Position numbers and translations under genes: made by a program. This document shows, one piece after another, positions 27,293 to 35,805 of a stretch of 64,000 nt of DNA (position 1 is its first letter; the number at the start of each line of letters is the position of its first letter). Origin of the DNA: Pasteurella sp030783905 (GTDB taxonomy: Bacteria; Pseudomonadota; Gammaproteobacteria; Enterobacterales; Pasteurellaceae). The notes under the pieces are model-generated. The model was given only the letters and a program-made list of their open reading frames with translations. It did not search any database and was not told where the DNA came from. The stretch lies in NCBI GenBank assembly GCA_051122655.1, contig CP182107.1:1612001-1676000 (forward strand), written 5' to 3'.

Positions 27293-28246
27293 ATGTTTAA
27301 AACACTTCAACAGTCCCTCGTCCTGTTCACGCTTGCTTTCTGCTCATTTAACCTGTTCGCGGATGAAAGCCTGTCGGCAAAGCAAATTCTACTCAAAATG
27401 CCAGAAGCGCGCGAAAAACTCAGTTATGAAATGGCTTTTGTGAAAACAACGCCTGCCAATATGGATTCTTTACGTTACCGTCATCTTCATATTGACGGAA
27501 AATCCTATGCACAGTTAATTACATTAGACGGCGTACAGCAAGAAATTGTACTCAGAGATAACTTAGTCAGCTATTTTCAGCCGAACTTTCAACCTTTTAC
27601 CATTCATAGCGCCCAAATCATTGATAGTTTACCGGCATTGATGAATGCCAATTTTGAACGATTAGAAAAATACTATGACTTTGTCAAAATGGGGCGCAAT
27701 CGCGTTGCCAATCGTCTTGTACAAACAATCCGGATTTTGCCGAAAGACGATTTTCGTTACCAATATGTGGCTTTTATTGATGAAGAAAATTATTTGTTAC
27801 TGCAAAGTGATATCCTTGATCGCGATGGTAACTTATTGGATCAATTTCGTGTCGTCAATTTATATATTGGAGATGGCTTACAAGGTTTAGCCGAATACTT
27901 AGAGAATATTGTTTTCCCGCCACTCCTCATTGATAAAAAAGAAGAGCCAACACCGAAATTTCACTGGCAAACCAGTTGGTTGCCACAGGGCTTTATCAAA
28001 ATAAATGAACGCGTTGGATTAGACGATCAACATCATATTGAAAGCCAATTATACAGTGATGGGCTGTTTTCTTTTACCCTCTACGTGTCTGATCCGATTG
28101 CTGACCTCAATTTCGATAATACCTGGAAGCAAGGCACATACACCATTTACAGTGAAATAATCAATGGCAAAGAAATTACCTTTGTGGGTCAGTTGCCGAT
28201 TTCCACCGCAAAACGTATTGTGCAAGACATTCAGTTTAAAAAATAA
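27293..28246 (+). CDS. rseB: Sigma-E regulatory protein RseB
   Basis: RseB is a periplasmic protein that binds RseA and slows its cleavage; it senses mislocalised lipopolysaccharide or lipoproteins. The 317-aa precursor has a signal peptide (LVLFTLAFCSFNLFA, cleavage before DESLSA) and the MucB/RseB two-domain layout: a LolA-like N-terminal part and a C-terminal part after about residue 215 (LPQGFIKINE onward). The frame is open to 27260, but the ATG at 27293 has GGTGG upstream and begins the signal peptide. rseC follows after 8 bp. Confidence 0.9.
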   Translation: MFKTLQQSLVLFTLAFCSFNLFADESLSAKQILLKMPEAREKLSYEMAFVKTTPANMDSLRYRHLHIDGKSYAQLITLDGVQQEIVLRDNLVSYFQPNFQPFTIHSAQIIDSLPALMNANFERLEKYYDFVKMGRNRVANRLVQTIRILPKDDFRYQYVAFIDEENYLLLQSDILDRDGNLLDQFRVVNLYIGDGLQGLAEYLENIVFPPLLIDKKEEPTPKFHWQTSWLPQGFIKINERVGLDDQHHIESQLYSDGLFSFTLYVSDPIADLNFDNTWKQGTYTIYSEIINGKEITFVGQLPISTAKRIVQDIQFKK

Positions 28247-28254
28247 GGCATCAC

Positions 28255-28686
28255 ATGTTAAAAGAAACGGCGATTGTGCTTGAATATCAATCCGGCAAGG
28301 CAAAAGTTAAATGCCAATCACAAAGTGCCTGTGGGGCTTGTGCGGCACAACATACCTGTGGTGCCTCTGCGCTGTCCGAATTGACTGGTGAAAAAGGCGA
28401 ACACATTTTCTGGATCACCACTATTACCCCTCTCAAAGTAGGACAATTGGTTGAAATCGGGTTAGAAGAACGTTCGCTTATTTTCTCCGCACTTGTGGTA
28501 TATATTGCCCCACTGTTCACCATTCTACTCAGTACGGTGATAGCAGAAAAATTATTCTCTCATGAATTAATCAGCGCATTATTTATTTTTAGTTGCACCG
28601 CGCTGTCCTTTCTGGCAATCCACACTTACAGCAAAAAGTTTAGCAAAACACGTCACTACCAACCCATTTTATTAAAAGTTTTGTAA
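28255..28686 (+). CDS. rseC: Sigma-E regulatory protein RseC
   Basis: RseC is a small inner-membrane protein of the rpoE operon, 143 aa. It has a Cys cluster in the N-terminal part (CGACAAQHTCG, residues about 24-34), which may bind an iron-sulfur cluster or act in redox, then two membrane helices (about residues 75-115). The spacing from rseB is 8 bp. The family is also linked to SoxR reduction in other bacteria. Its exact role is not settled. Confidence 0.88.
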   Translation: MLKETAIVLEYQSGKAKVKCQSQSACGACAAQHTCGASALSELTGEKGEHIFWITTITPLKVGQLVEIGLEERSLIFSALVVYIAPLFTILLSTVIAEKLFSHELISALFIFSCTALSFLAIHTYSKKFSKTRHYQPILLKVL

Positions 28687-28736
28687 TTTTAATGAATCCT
28701 TTATAATGCGTAAAAATTTAAATATAGGATCATTTT

Positions 28737-29246
28737 ATGCCGTTTATGTTAGGTATTACAGGTTATAGTGGGAGTGGCAAAACCACATTACTTGAACAGC
28801 TCCTTCCCATCCTCAATCAATCTGGGCTCAAGGTTTCCGTCATCAAACATAGTCACCACAACGCCCAAGTAGATAAAGAAGGAAAAGACAGCTGGCGGAT
28901 GAAAGAAGCGGGCGCACATCAGGTGATGATGGCATGTGATAATCGTTGGGCATTAATGACAGAAACCCCCACACAACCTGCTGATTTAAGCTATTTAGCG
29001 CAACATTTTGACCCTAACTTAACGGACTTAATTTTGGTGGAAGGGTTCAAACAAGAACCGATTGAAAAAATCCTATTACACCGTCAAGATATGACCAAAC
29101 CGCAACCCGCACTCGACCAATATGTGATTGCATTAGCCACCGACTACCCACTTTCAGCAACGGTCCCTGTTTTAGACATCAATAATATCAGTCAACTCGC
29201 CAGCTTTATTCAGCATTGGTATCAACAAAAGTGCGGTAACCAATAG
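28737..29246 (+). CDS. mobB: Molybdopterin-guanine dinucleotide biosynthesis adapter MobB
   Basis: MobB is a GTP-binding P-loop protein that assists MobA in MGD cofactor assembly. The 169-aa protein has a Walker A loop GYSGSGKTTLLEQLLP (about residues 9-24), the IKHSHHNAQVDKEGKDSWRM region, and LILVEGFKQEPIEKI (about 98-112) typical of the family. Unlike E. coli, mobA is not adjacent but 14 kb away. The gene is 9 bp before the MFS exporter gene, possibly sharing a transcript. An uptake-signal core overlaps its 3' end (29229-29237). Confidence 0.92.
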   Translation: MPFMLGITGYSGSGKTTLLEQLLPILNQSGLKVSVIKHSHHNAQVDKEGKDSWRMKEAGAHQVMMACDNRWALMTETPTQPADLSYLAQHFDPNLTDLILVEGFKQEPIEKILLHRQDMTKPQPALDQYVIALATDYPLSATVPVLDINNISQLASFIQHWYQQKCGNQ

Positions 29247-29255
29247 GAAAATTTT

Positions 29256-30641
29256 ATGACCAAACGTGAAAGTTATCGAGGGTTAGCTTGGATAGCCGCG
29301 ATGGCACTTTTTATGCAAACCCTTGATGCCACCATTCTTAACACCGCTTTACCTGCTATTTCACGCGATCTCAACGAATCGCCATTAGAAATGCAGCTTG
29401 CAATTATCAGCTACGCACTCAGCGTGGCATTATTTATTCCACTCAGTGGTTGGCTCGCAGATAAATATGGCACCTTAACAATTTTTCGGATTGCCGTAAG
29501 TATTTTTGTAATTGGATCGGTTATGTGTGCCATTTCTGATACGCTGGATACCCTTGTCCTCGCGCGCGTATTGCAAGGTTTTGGTGGCGCTTTAATGATG
29601 CCGGTGGCACGACTTGCCATTATTCGCACAGTGCCTAAACAACACTTATTATCTGTTTGGAATTTAATGGCGATGTCAGGTTTGCTTGGTCCGATTTTAG
29701 GTCCAATTTTAGGTGGCTGGTTAGTAACCTATGCGACTTGGCATTGGATCTTCTTGATTAATATTCCGATTGGGATCATTGGGATAGCAATTGCGGGTAA
29801 CTATATGCAGAATGTCACGGCTACCGTTAGTAAACTGGATTGGCGTGGCTTTATGCTCTTTGCGGGCAGTCTAGTGGGACTCACCTTAGGCTTAGATTTA
29901 ATCGCGGAAAGAAGTAGCCATAAAGGGATCGCCTTTGCGGTATTAATGTTGGGATTATTCTTATTGTGTGCTTATTATTTCCACGCGAAAAAATCCTCAG
30001 TTTCACTTTTACCCCTGTCTTTATTTAAAATTAGAACCTTTACGATCAGTATTATTGCCAACCTATTTATCCGCTTATGTGGTTCTGGCATCCCGTTTTT
30101 ATTACCTTTAATGTTACAAGTTGTTTTTCATTACAGCGCGGAATTATCTGGCTGGCTCCTCGCTCCGATTGCCATCAGTTCCGTGTTAATGAAACCCTTA
30201 ATTAGCCCTATTCTTCATCGCTTAGGTTACAAAACTACACTGCTATTAACCGCCATTTGTCTCACACTGGCGATTGCTGTGATGGCGTTGGTCACTGTTG
30301 ACACGCCAATTTGGTTGTTAGCACTTGCCCTCGCATTCTATGGTGCTTGTATGTCGGTGATTTTCAGTGCGACCAACACATTAGCGGTCAGCGAGTTATC
30401 TGAACAAAACGCCAGTGCAGGCTCCACTATTTTGAGCGTTGCTCAACAAATGGGGATTGGGATCGGGATTGCGGTTTGCTCAGTGATTCTAGGTATTTAT
30501 CGCGACCATATCGGCGAAATTGGACCACAACTCCAACAATCATTCAGTTATACCTTTTTAAGCGTTGCCTGTTTTGGTTTTATTTTGATTTGGGTACTCA
30601 CTTATTTAAAAGCCCAAGATGGTCAGAGTCTCCGTCGTTAA
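29256..30641 (+). CDS. mdtD: MFS multidrug exporter, DHA2 family (MdtD-like)
   Basis: This 461-aa major facilitator protein has about fourteen hydrophobic segments. It contains the DHA2-type start MQTLDATILNTALPAISRDL, the loop 2-3 motif LADKYG, the motif LQGFGGALMMPVARL, and the antiporter-type GPILGPILGGWLV (about 149-161). The length and order resemble E. coli MdtD (471 aa). The substrate is unknown and the name is by resemblance only. It is the last core gene before the selC island; its stop is 11 bp from the putative left attachment site. Confidence 0.75.
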   Translation: MTKRESYRGLAWIAAMALFMQTLDATILNTALPAISRDLNESPLEMQLAIISYALSVALFIPLSGWLADKYGTLTIFRIAVSIFVIGSVMCAISDTLDTLVLARVLQGFGGALMMPVARLAIIRTVPKQHLLSVWNLMAMSGLLGPILGPILGGWLVTYATWHWIFLINIPIGIIGIAIAGNYMQNVTATVSKLDWRGFMLFAGSLVGLTLGLDLIAERSSHKGIAFAVLMLGLFLLCAYYFHAKKSSVSLLPLSLFKIRTFTISIIANLFIRLCGSGIPFLLPLMLQVVFHYSAELSGWLLAPIAISSVLMKPLISPILHRLGYKTTLLLTAICLTLAIAVMALVTVDTPIWLLALALAFYGACMSVIFSATNTLAVSELSEQNASAGSTILSVAQQMGIGIGIAVCSVILGIYRDHIGEIGPQLQQSFSYTFLSVACFGFILIWVLTYLKAQDGQSLRR

Positions 30642-30651
30642 AATACAAGGC

Positions 30652-30667
30652 GATCATGAGAGTCCAA
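30652..30667 (+). other. Candidate left attachment site (attL) of the selC island
   Basis: The 16 bases GATCATGAGAGTCCAA match the selC T-arm/acceptor segment GATCATGGGAGTCGAA (35814-35829) at 14 positions, in the same orientation. The site lies just after mdtD, where the chromosome resumes if the island entered the 3' end of selC. It would put the island length at about 5.2 kb. Confidence 0.6.
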
Positions 30668-31174
30668 TTCACTATATAACATATTGATTTTTAAAGAACC
30701 AAATTTTAACACCTTAAAATATAGTACTATTCCTAATACTATTTTTGTTTGCCACCCCTATTTTTGATTGTTTTTTATACTTTATTTCTACCTAATATCC
30801 CTCTCTAAAAATGAGTTTCTTCACATTATAAAAAGGGCTAATTAAAACTTGTTAAAAGGGTGTCAGCCATTGGCGGATACTTATCATATATACGTTAGGA
30901 TAATTTTCCTAACGGTGAAGTACCTCACTCTTATCTATTTGCTAATAAGCGTTGTGCAAATTTACATATCGAACAATAACAATACGGATTATCTTCGTAT
31001 GAGTACAGATAAAAAAACTAGTTATTAATGATCATTTACATGGGGTTGTTTTTAAAAATGACATTTTAACTACACTGAAGAAAATAGGGCGTTAATACAT
31101 CAAAACAAAGCACAAATAGATTAGTGAATCGAAAATGGGGGGAATTTTTGATTGGCTAATGAATTGAGGGTAAA
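30668..31174. other. AT-rich non-coding left arm of the island
   Basis: I see no credible gene here. It holds one TAGTACTA palindrome at 30722-30729 with a near copy TAATACTA just after it, and a perfect hairpin CGTTAGGA-TAATTT-TCCTAACG at 30893-30914 without a T-tract. There is no exact uptake-signal core. The rest is AT-rich with stops in all frames. Confidence 0.6.
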
Positions 31175-31199
31175 GAAAAACCGCCAGTGTGGCGGTTTG
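31175..31199 (-). terminator. Terminator of the three-gene island operon
   Basis: AAACCGCC and GGCGGTTT form an 8-bp GC-rich stem with an AGTGT loop. On the minus strand it runs into TTTTCTTT. It lies 2 bp after the stop of the PIN-domain gene. Confidence 0.85.
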
Positions 31200-31201
31200 G
31201 G

Positions 31202-31765
31202 TTAAGCAGTGTAAATGTCAATATTATCACTTACCTTTTGAAAGTCTTTGTCATCAGTAATGATATTTGTGAGTCTTTTGTTTTTGATGAGCTGTAAAAA
31301 AATTGCATCATAAGCATCAAGCGGAGTAGCTCTTATTTCGGTAATAATGTGCTCCCCTGTTTCTTTTGATATAGAATGTTCAATGATAGTTGCGATATCT
31401 TTTATTGAGCACCAAGCAGTATGTATATCATCAACAATTTGTTGCCGTTCTTGGCTGATTGTTCTAAATTGTTTTATGTTTAATGAAGTATTATGGTTAT
31501 AATTATATTGCTCCAGTGCTTTTCGTTCTATCGCATTTGCAAGTTCACTTAGACAAAGAGAAGACGTGAATAGTGATCCGCCATCTTCCTGCACTTTTTC
31601 AATAAAACGTGAGTAGCCCTTTAGCTTATCTTGATTATCTTTTGATAAGTTATAAGACTTGTTTGCCATATAAGCATAATATACCCACACATTTGTATCT
31701 ACAAAATATTGTCCAGCGCAATGTGTTTTTCTGGGTATATCATTAATTAACATTAAATTTGCCAT
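31202..31765 (-). CDS. PIN-domain protein (putative ribonuclease), third gene of the island operon
   Basis: This 187-aa protein shows the acidic pattern of PIN-domain nucleases: Asp23 in FVDTNVWVYY, Glu74 in LCLSELANA, Asp150/Asp153 in LDAYDAIFLQLI, and Asp171/172 in IITDDKDF. PIN domains are metal-dependent RNases, common as VapC toxins. It is longer than a usual VapC (about 130-140 aa) and has no small antitoxin gene beside it. Instead its ATG overlaps the stop of the STAS-like gene by one base (TAATG), so the two are translationally coupled. The target and trigger are unknown. AT content is higher than in the neighbouring core genes. Confidence 0.82.
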   Translation of the reverse strand: MANLMLINDIPRKTHCAGQYFVDTNVWVYYAYMANKSYNLSKDNQDKLKGYSRFIEKVQEDGGSLFTSSLCLSELANAIERKALEQYNYNHNTSLNIKQFRTISQERQQIVDDIHTAWCSIKDIATIIEHSISKETGEHIITEIRATPLDAYDAIFLQLIKNKRLTNIITDDKDFQKVSDNIDIYTA

Positions 31766-32124
31766 TAAACTTCCTTGATTACATTCTCAACAAGTTTATC
31801 GGTAAACTCAGCCTCTTGCGAATTACTGAAATATCTCTCAGCATTACGCTTAACTGCGGACAAAGTTTGTTCTGTCGATGGGCTTGTATTGATAAAAGTA
31901 ATCTTATTATTAATTTCATCAGCAGTAAAATCTTTAAATAGTGCCCCAATACTCGCATTTAGAAAAGGGCTGGCTACCTTAACATCTGAGAAATCAAGAA
32001 TAAGATTAAAGCCTTGATTTAGATTTTCGACTAACTTTTCGTGAAGAATAATTCCTTTATCCATTGATAAAGCAATCACCCCTCCAAGTAACTCTTTAAT
32101 TACTATTATTTTGTTCATTGTCAT
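31765..32124 (-). CDS. STAS-like domain protein (DUF4325 type), second gene of the island operon
   Basis: The 119-aa protein resembles the STAS-like DUF4325 family: a central LILDFSDVKVASPFLNASIG block (about residues 41-60), then GALFKDF and a final helical part with RYF. STAS folds act as phosphorylatable switches that bind GHKL kinases, as SpoIIAA does with SpoIIAB. It overlaps the upstream ATPase gene by 29 bp and shares one base with the downstream PIN gene. Two in-frame ATGs (32124 and 32118) exist, and GAGAG favours the first. The canonical STAS phospho-Ser is not certain; Ser52 and Ser58 are candidates. Confidence 0.75.
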   Translation of the reverse strand: MTMNKIIVIKELLGGVIALSMDKGIILHEKLVENLNQGFNLILDFSDVKVASPFLNASIGALFKDFTADEINNKITFINTSPSTEQTLSAVKRNAERYFSNSQEAEFTDKLVENVIKEV

Positions 32125-33115
32125 TCTCTAACTCTCTTCCATATAGATATTGTACATTTTGGTGGCATTGTATTTGAATAGTTATTACTGTCCCACTAAT
32201 AGAAATAGGCATCTTTTCTATTACGTATTCTCCATCAGGACTAAGGTAAACATGGCAAGAATTAGTATAAATATCTAAGCTACCTCCATTTTTAGAAATA
32301 AACTCTTGAAGTAAAGATAATCCTAATCCTCTTGGAATATTTTTTCCCAAACTATCTGTTTTTGTTGAATTCCCTTCTTGTAAAGCCCATTTAATTGCCT
32401 CTTGTTCACATTCGAAGTCAACTCCTTTACAGCAGTGGTAGTCTATTACCTGTTGTGCAATTCCTTTACCCATGTCCACTATACATAATGAGAGTTTTTT
32501 ATCATTTTGCAAGTAGTCAGCACAACTAATTACACTTAAAGAATATTTGGCATCTTTAACGCCATGCCCAAAAGCATTAATAAAAAGTTCTATTATTTTA
32601 GTAACAATGTCTTCTTTTAGTGCTTCACTTAAAAGAATTTTTTCTGACGTCAATAACTCCCCCTCTATATGCTCATACAAGGCATTTTCATCTAGTTTAT
32701 CTAACTTAGGATGAATTCTAAAACCTATGTATTTTCCTTTTGGATAAATAGGTTCATATTGATGATGGAAATAACTCAAAAAGTTACAACTCACTAATCG
32801 TTCTTTTAAATCACCAGACATTGTTTCTACATCAAACATAACACCAGTACTAAATCTTTTATCAGTCGAATGCTGTCTAATTGCTTGATATACAAAGGTT
32901 AGGTTTCCTTTAGGTTTTGGATAAATGCTATCTACAAAATTAGCAATAGCCCCTAACACAGCAATACTCGTACAACCTAAAAACTGGCATTTTGAAAAAG
33001 CAAAAGTGAAGCTATGTTTTGGATTGTGTTTGATTTCATTAGCAATAGCAAGAATTTTCTGAATATCTTCAGGAGACTCTTTTAAGGAAGGGAGATGGAA
33101 TATTTTGGTATTCAT
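32096..33115 (-). CDS. GHKL-type ATPase (HATPase_c) protein with STAS-like N-terminus, first gene of the island operon
   Basis: This 339-aa protein has the Bergerat ATP-binding motifs in order: N-box IIELFINAFGHGV (Glu176, Asn180), G1 box VDMGKGIA (Asp214, Gly216, Gly218), and G2 box RGLGLSLLQEFI (262-273). The first 110 residues look like a STAS/NTPase-partner fold (FAFSKCQFLGCTSIAVLGA). There is no histidine phosphoacceptor and no membrane segment, so it is not a normal sensor kinase; anti-sigma/SpoIIAB-like or a GHKL ATPase switch is more likely. The upstream ribosome-binding site is weak. It is the first gene of a three-gene overlapping operon. Confidence 0.8.
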   Translation of the reverse strand: MNTKIFHLPSLKESPEDIQKILAIANEIKHNPKHSFTFAFSKCQFLGCTSIAVLGAIANFVDSIYPKPKGNLTFVYQAIRQHSTDKRFSTGVMFDVETMSGDLKERLVSCNFLSYFHHQYEPIYPKGKYIGFRIHPKLDKLDENALYEHIEGELLTSEKILLSEALKEDIVTKIIELFINAFGHGVKDAKYSLSVISCADYLQNDKKLSLCIVDMGKGIAQQVIDYHCCKGVDFECEQEAIKWALQEGNSTKTDSLGKNIPRGLGLSLLQEFISKNGGSLDIYTNSCHVYLSPDGEYVIEKMPISISGTVITIQIQCHQNVQYLYGRELENDNEQNNSN

Positions 33116-33833
33116 ATTTTCATTTCGTCACTTTGTCTTACTGCTACAAATACCCCGATGCTCAAACATCATGCCGACTAATCACAAAGTACGGACCACC
33201 AGAATACATAGCCTATCAACTACTAAGCAAAATTAAATAAAAAAGCGTAGGCAATAATACTTGTCTAAAAGTTAGATATTAATACTAAAGCAATAAACTT
33301 AAACAGACAAATATACGCTGTATGTTTTGTGATCCGCTTCAAAGAGTTAAAAAGGTCAAAAAACTGGAATAGCGATTTAAAGAGTTTTCGGGGGAGGTAT
33401 TCAAGACTTTTTATCTAAACTTTTCCCCCACCCTCCTCCATATCTGAAAATTTTAATTTCGCGGTTGCAAAAATTGAGTTAGAGGGGCGGTTGCTAAAGT
33501 GGAAAGCTGTAGAGATTTAGCCTCCCCCTCTTTCACAAATTTAGCTTAGACTAGAGAATGATTTGCTGTATTGAAACAATAAAAAAAGGTAGACATCTTA
33601 TGAATCGTCTCGGGCTTCAATTGCCCAATATGCTAACTAGCGTTGATAACCTTTATAGAACCAATATTAAAACCTAAACTGATTTAAGTCAATCCATTCC
33701 CCCAACATTCACCACTAGTGGATGTAAATATCCTCAATATATTATGTAGCATAAGCTCCCTCATTCTTCATAAATCCACCACCACGATTTTTATCAAGAA
33801 AAAAAGCAATGTGTATATATAAGCAAAAAACTA
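33116..33833. other. Non-coding island segment with no supported gene
   Basis: Stops are frequent in all frames. On the plus strand a frame ending at 33240 reads as a protein tail (YPDAQTSCRLITKYGPPEYI and so on) but has no start outside the ATPase gene, so it could be a decayed fragment. A purine/pyrimidine-rich patch is at 33390-33540. I found no uptake-signal core. Confidence 0.5.
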
Positions 33834-34091
33834 TAGGACCAATAGGACCATAGGACCAATTCAGTATTGGCGCGGGTTGAACGCCTGTTTTTTGGTCCTA
33901 TTCGATTTTAAAAAATAGGACCAGTAGGACCAAAATAGGACCACTTTTTAAAATGGTCATTTTTTAAGCTTTAAAAAATAGGACCAAAATCACTAAAAGT
34001 AGGACCAAAATGACTAAAAATAGGACCAAATTTTATTTATTTTTTACATAACTTATTGTTTTTTTTATCTATATATTATTTTCTGGTCCTA
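33834..34091. repeat. Cluster of TAGGACC repeats (iteron-like)
   Basis: TAGGACC occurs nine times directly, at 33834, 33843, 33851, 33916, 33925, 33936, 33979, 34000 and 34021, and twice inverted, at 33894 and 34085. The last three direct copies are exactly 21 bp apart in a TAGGACCAAAATSACTAAAAR unit (two helical turns). The array lies 100 bp beyond the 3' end of the integrase gene. It resembles origin or regulator binding repeats, but no Rep or primase gene is present. Confidence 0.85.
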
Positions 34092-34191
34092 TTGATCCTA
34101 TAAAAAACTCATGCTCCTATTAAGAAATAGTTTTTTATGGTGTTGGTGGAAATAAAAAAGGCTAAATAAATTAGCCTTTGAAAGAATAGTG

Positions 34192-35475
34192 TTAAGCCAC
34201 AACCTTAAGATGTTTTGGTGGTGGAATAATTGGTTCTGGTGCCTGACTTTCTACATAGTCCGCCCATTCTTGTAACATCACCGCCCTTTGTGAGAGATAC
34301 AAGGATTTATCATAAGTACGTCTAATTTGATTTTTATCTTTATTTTGCTTGTGTGATAAGGCTCTTTCTATCCAGTCAGCTTTATAGTCTTTCTCGTTTA
34401 ATGACGTGCTGAATAGATGGCGTATGCCGTGCGTAGTAAGCCGTTTTTCCCCTATCCCCTTGATAATGGCTTTTCGCATTGCCTCAATGCTTAAATGACC
34501 GCTTTTCGCTGTTAAACTGGCAAATACAAATTCGCTATTAATCCCAAGTGCTGTGTGTAATTGTTGCATTTTATTAAATATCCCAATTGCTTGGCGTGAT
34601 AGTGTTACTACGTGCTCTCTCCCCTCTGGTAGATTCTTATTGCCTTTTTGGACTCGGTAGATCCACGTTTTCTCTTTGTAATGAATATCCGCCCATTTCG
34701 CTTTGGCTATTTCAGACGGTCGTCCACCAGTCAATACCACCAGCATAACCGCATAAAATGAAAACGGATTAAAACGCCTTTCATCTCTTGCTTTGTAAAA
34801 GCCTTGTAAAAACTCGCTTAATTCTTCAGGGGTAATGGTATTCATTCCCTTAGATACTGGCTTATCAAATTCCTTGCCTATTTCTGCTAACGGATTATGC
34901 GCAATCAATCCCCTATGAAGTGCGAACCTCATCACATTGTTAAGGTTGCCAATAGTCTTTTTAACAGTTTCTAACTTGCCCTCTTTCTCTAGTGGTTTAA
35001 GCGCATTAATGGCGATAAGTGGCGTGATTTCTGATATTGGATAATTGGCAAAGTGTGGGAGTAAATGGCGTTCAAATAAAGCCCACGTATCTTTGGCGGT
35101 ACGTTCTGAAAAGTTAGCCTTTATCTTTCTATCTTCAAACCACGCTTTAGCCATCTTCTCAAAGGTACGATTTAACTTATCCGCCTGCGCTTGCGCTTGT
35201 TGCTTACGGTAGGTTTGTGGGTCGATATTATTCGCTAACAAGGCGTTATATTCATCACGCTTGGCTCTGGCTTGTGATAGGGATAAATCAGGATAGGTGC
35301 CTAAGCTTATTGTCGTGCGTTTCTTAGTGTAAGGCTGGGCATATCTAAAACGCCATAACTTTGCCCCTTTACGTGATACTTCTAAAAATAGCCCGTCACC
35401 ATCATATAGTGGTTTGCTACTCGCTTTTGCGTTTTTAATCTCGCTGTCTGTTAGTTTCTTCACTAATCTAGCCAT
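34192..35475 (-). CDS. int: Tyrosine-recombinase integrase (P4-like, DUF4102 N-terminus)
   Basis: The 427-aa integrase has an N-terminal arm-binding DUF4102-type domain (LTDSEIKNAKASSKPLYDGD), a SAM-like core-binding domain (about 100-195), and a catalytic domain. The catalytic residues are Arg252 (TGGRPSEI), His349 and Arg352 (THGIRH), His375 (LSHKQ) and Tyr388 (RRTYDKS). All are present, so the enzyme could be active. Such integrases target tRNA genes; here the gene lies 330 bp from the selC 3' end and points away from it. The palindromic TAGTACTA cluster lies in its upstream region. Confidence 0.95.
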   Translation of the reverse strand: MARLVKKLTDSEIKNAKASSKPLYDGDGLFLEVSRKGAKLWRFRYAQPYTKKRTTISLGTYPDLSLSQARAKRDEYNALLANNIDPQTYRKQQAQAQADKLNRTFEKMAKAWFEDRKIKANFSERTAKDTWALFERHLLPHFANYPISEITPLIAINALKPLEKEGKLETVKKTIGNLNNVMRFALHRGLIAHNPLAEIGKEFDKPVSKGMNTITPEELSEFLQGFYKARDERRFNPFSFYAVMLVVLTGGRPSEIAKAKWADIHYKEKTWIYRVQKGNKNLPEGREHVVTLSRQAIGIFNKMQQLHTALGINSEFVFASLTAKSGHLSIEAMRKAIIKGIGEKRLTTHGIRHLFSTSLNEKDYKADWIERALSHKQNKDKNQIRRTYDKSLYLSQRAVMLQEWADYVESQAPEPIIPPPKHLKVVA

Positions 35476-35805
35476 AAAAAAACTCCGTGTAGAAAGCGTT
35501 ATTTTTAGAAAGCATACTCAAGATAGTACTATTTTTTGAATATTCAAATTATAGTACTAAACGCACTCAAGCCTTATCATATAAGGCATTGTGAGATTTT
35601 TAGTACTATAATTTAAAAGTTTTATTTTCTCATTTTGGGAGTAAATAGTACTAAAATGGGTTCTTTCTAAAATTATAGTACTAAAAATGTGGGTTAGAAT
35701 GAATAAGTTTGATTAATTTTGCACTATGTAAAATGCGATAAACCTTGATTTTACTGGGTTTTATTAATTATTTTGGTGAGGTTTGATGAAGATTGATTTA
35801 TGGAT
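35476..35805. other. Integrase upstream region with TAGTACTA sites, next to selC
   Basis: No gene is visible in these 330 bp. Five perfect TAGTACTA palindromes occur at 35524, 35552, 35601, 35646 and 35676. This is where the int promoter and the right-arm integrase or excisionase sites should be. The region is AT-rich and has no uptake-signal core. Confidence 0.7.
35524..35683. repeat. Five TAGTACTA palindromes, putative arm-type or repressor sites
   Basis: Copies start at 35524, 35552, 35601, 35646 and 35676, mostly as ATAGTACTAA/T. The only other copy I found is at 30722-30729, just inside the opposite island end. That distribution suits integrase arm sites or an island-specific repressor of int. 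Confidence 0.75.

Noticed and set aside
30893..30914. Rho-independent terminator at the island's left arm
   Set aside because: The 8-bp stem is perfect, but there is no T-tract on either side and no gene ends here; kept only as a hairpin note.
31202..32124. Classical VapBC toxin-antitoxin pair
   Set aside because: The partner of the PIN gene is a STAS-like protein, not a DNA-binding antitoxin, and the PIN protein is longer than typical VapC.
33834..34091. CRISPR array
   Set aside because: The repeated unit is only 7 bp, spacing is irregular, copies occur in both orientations and no cas genes are near.
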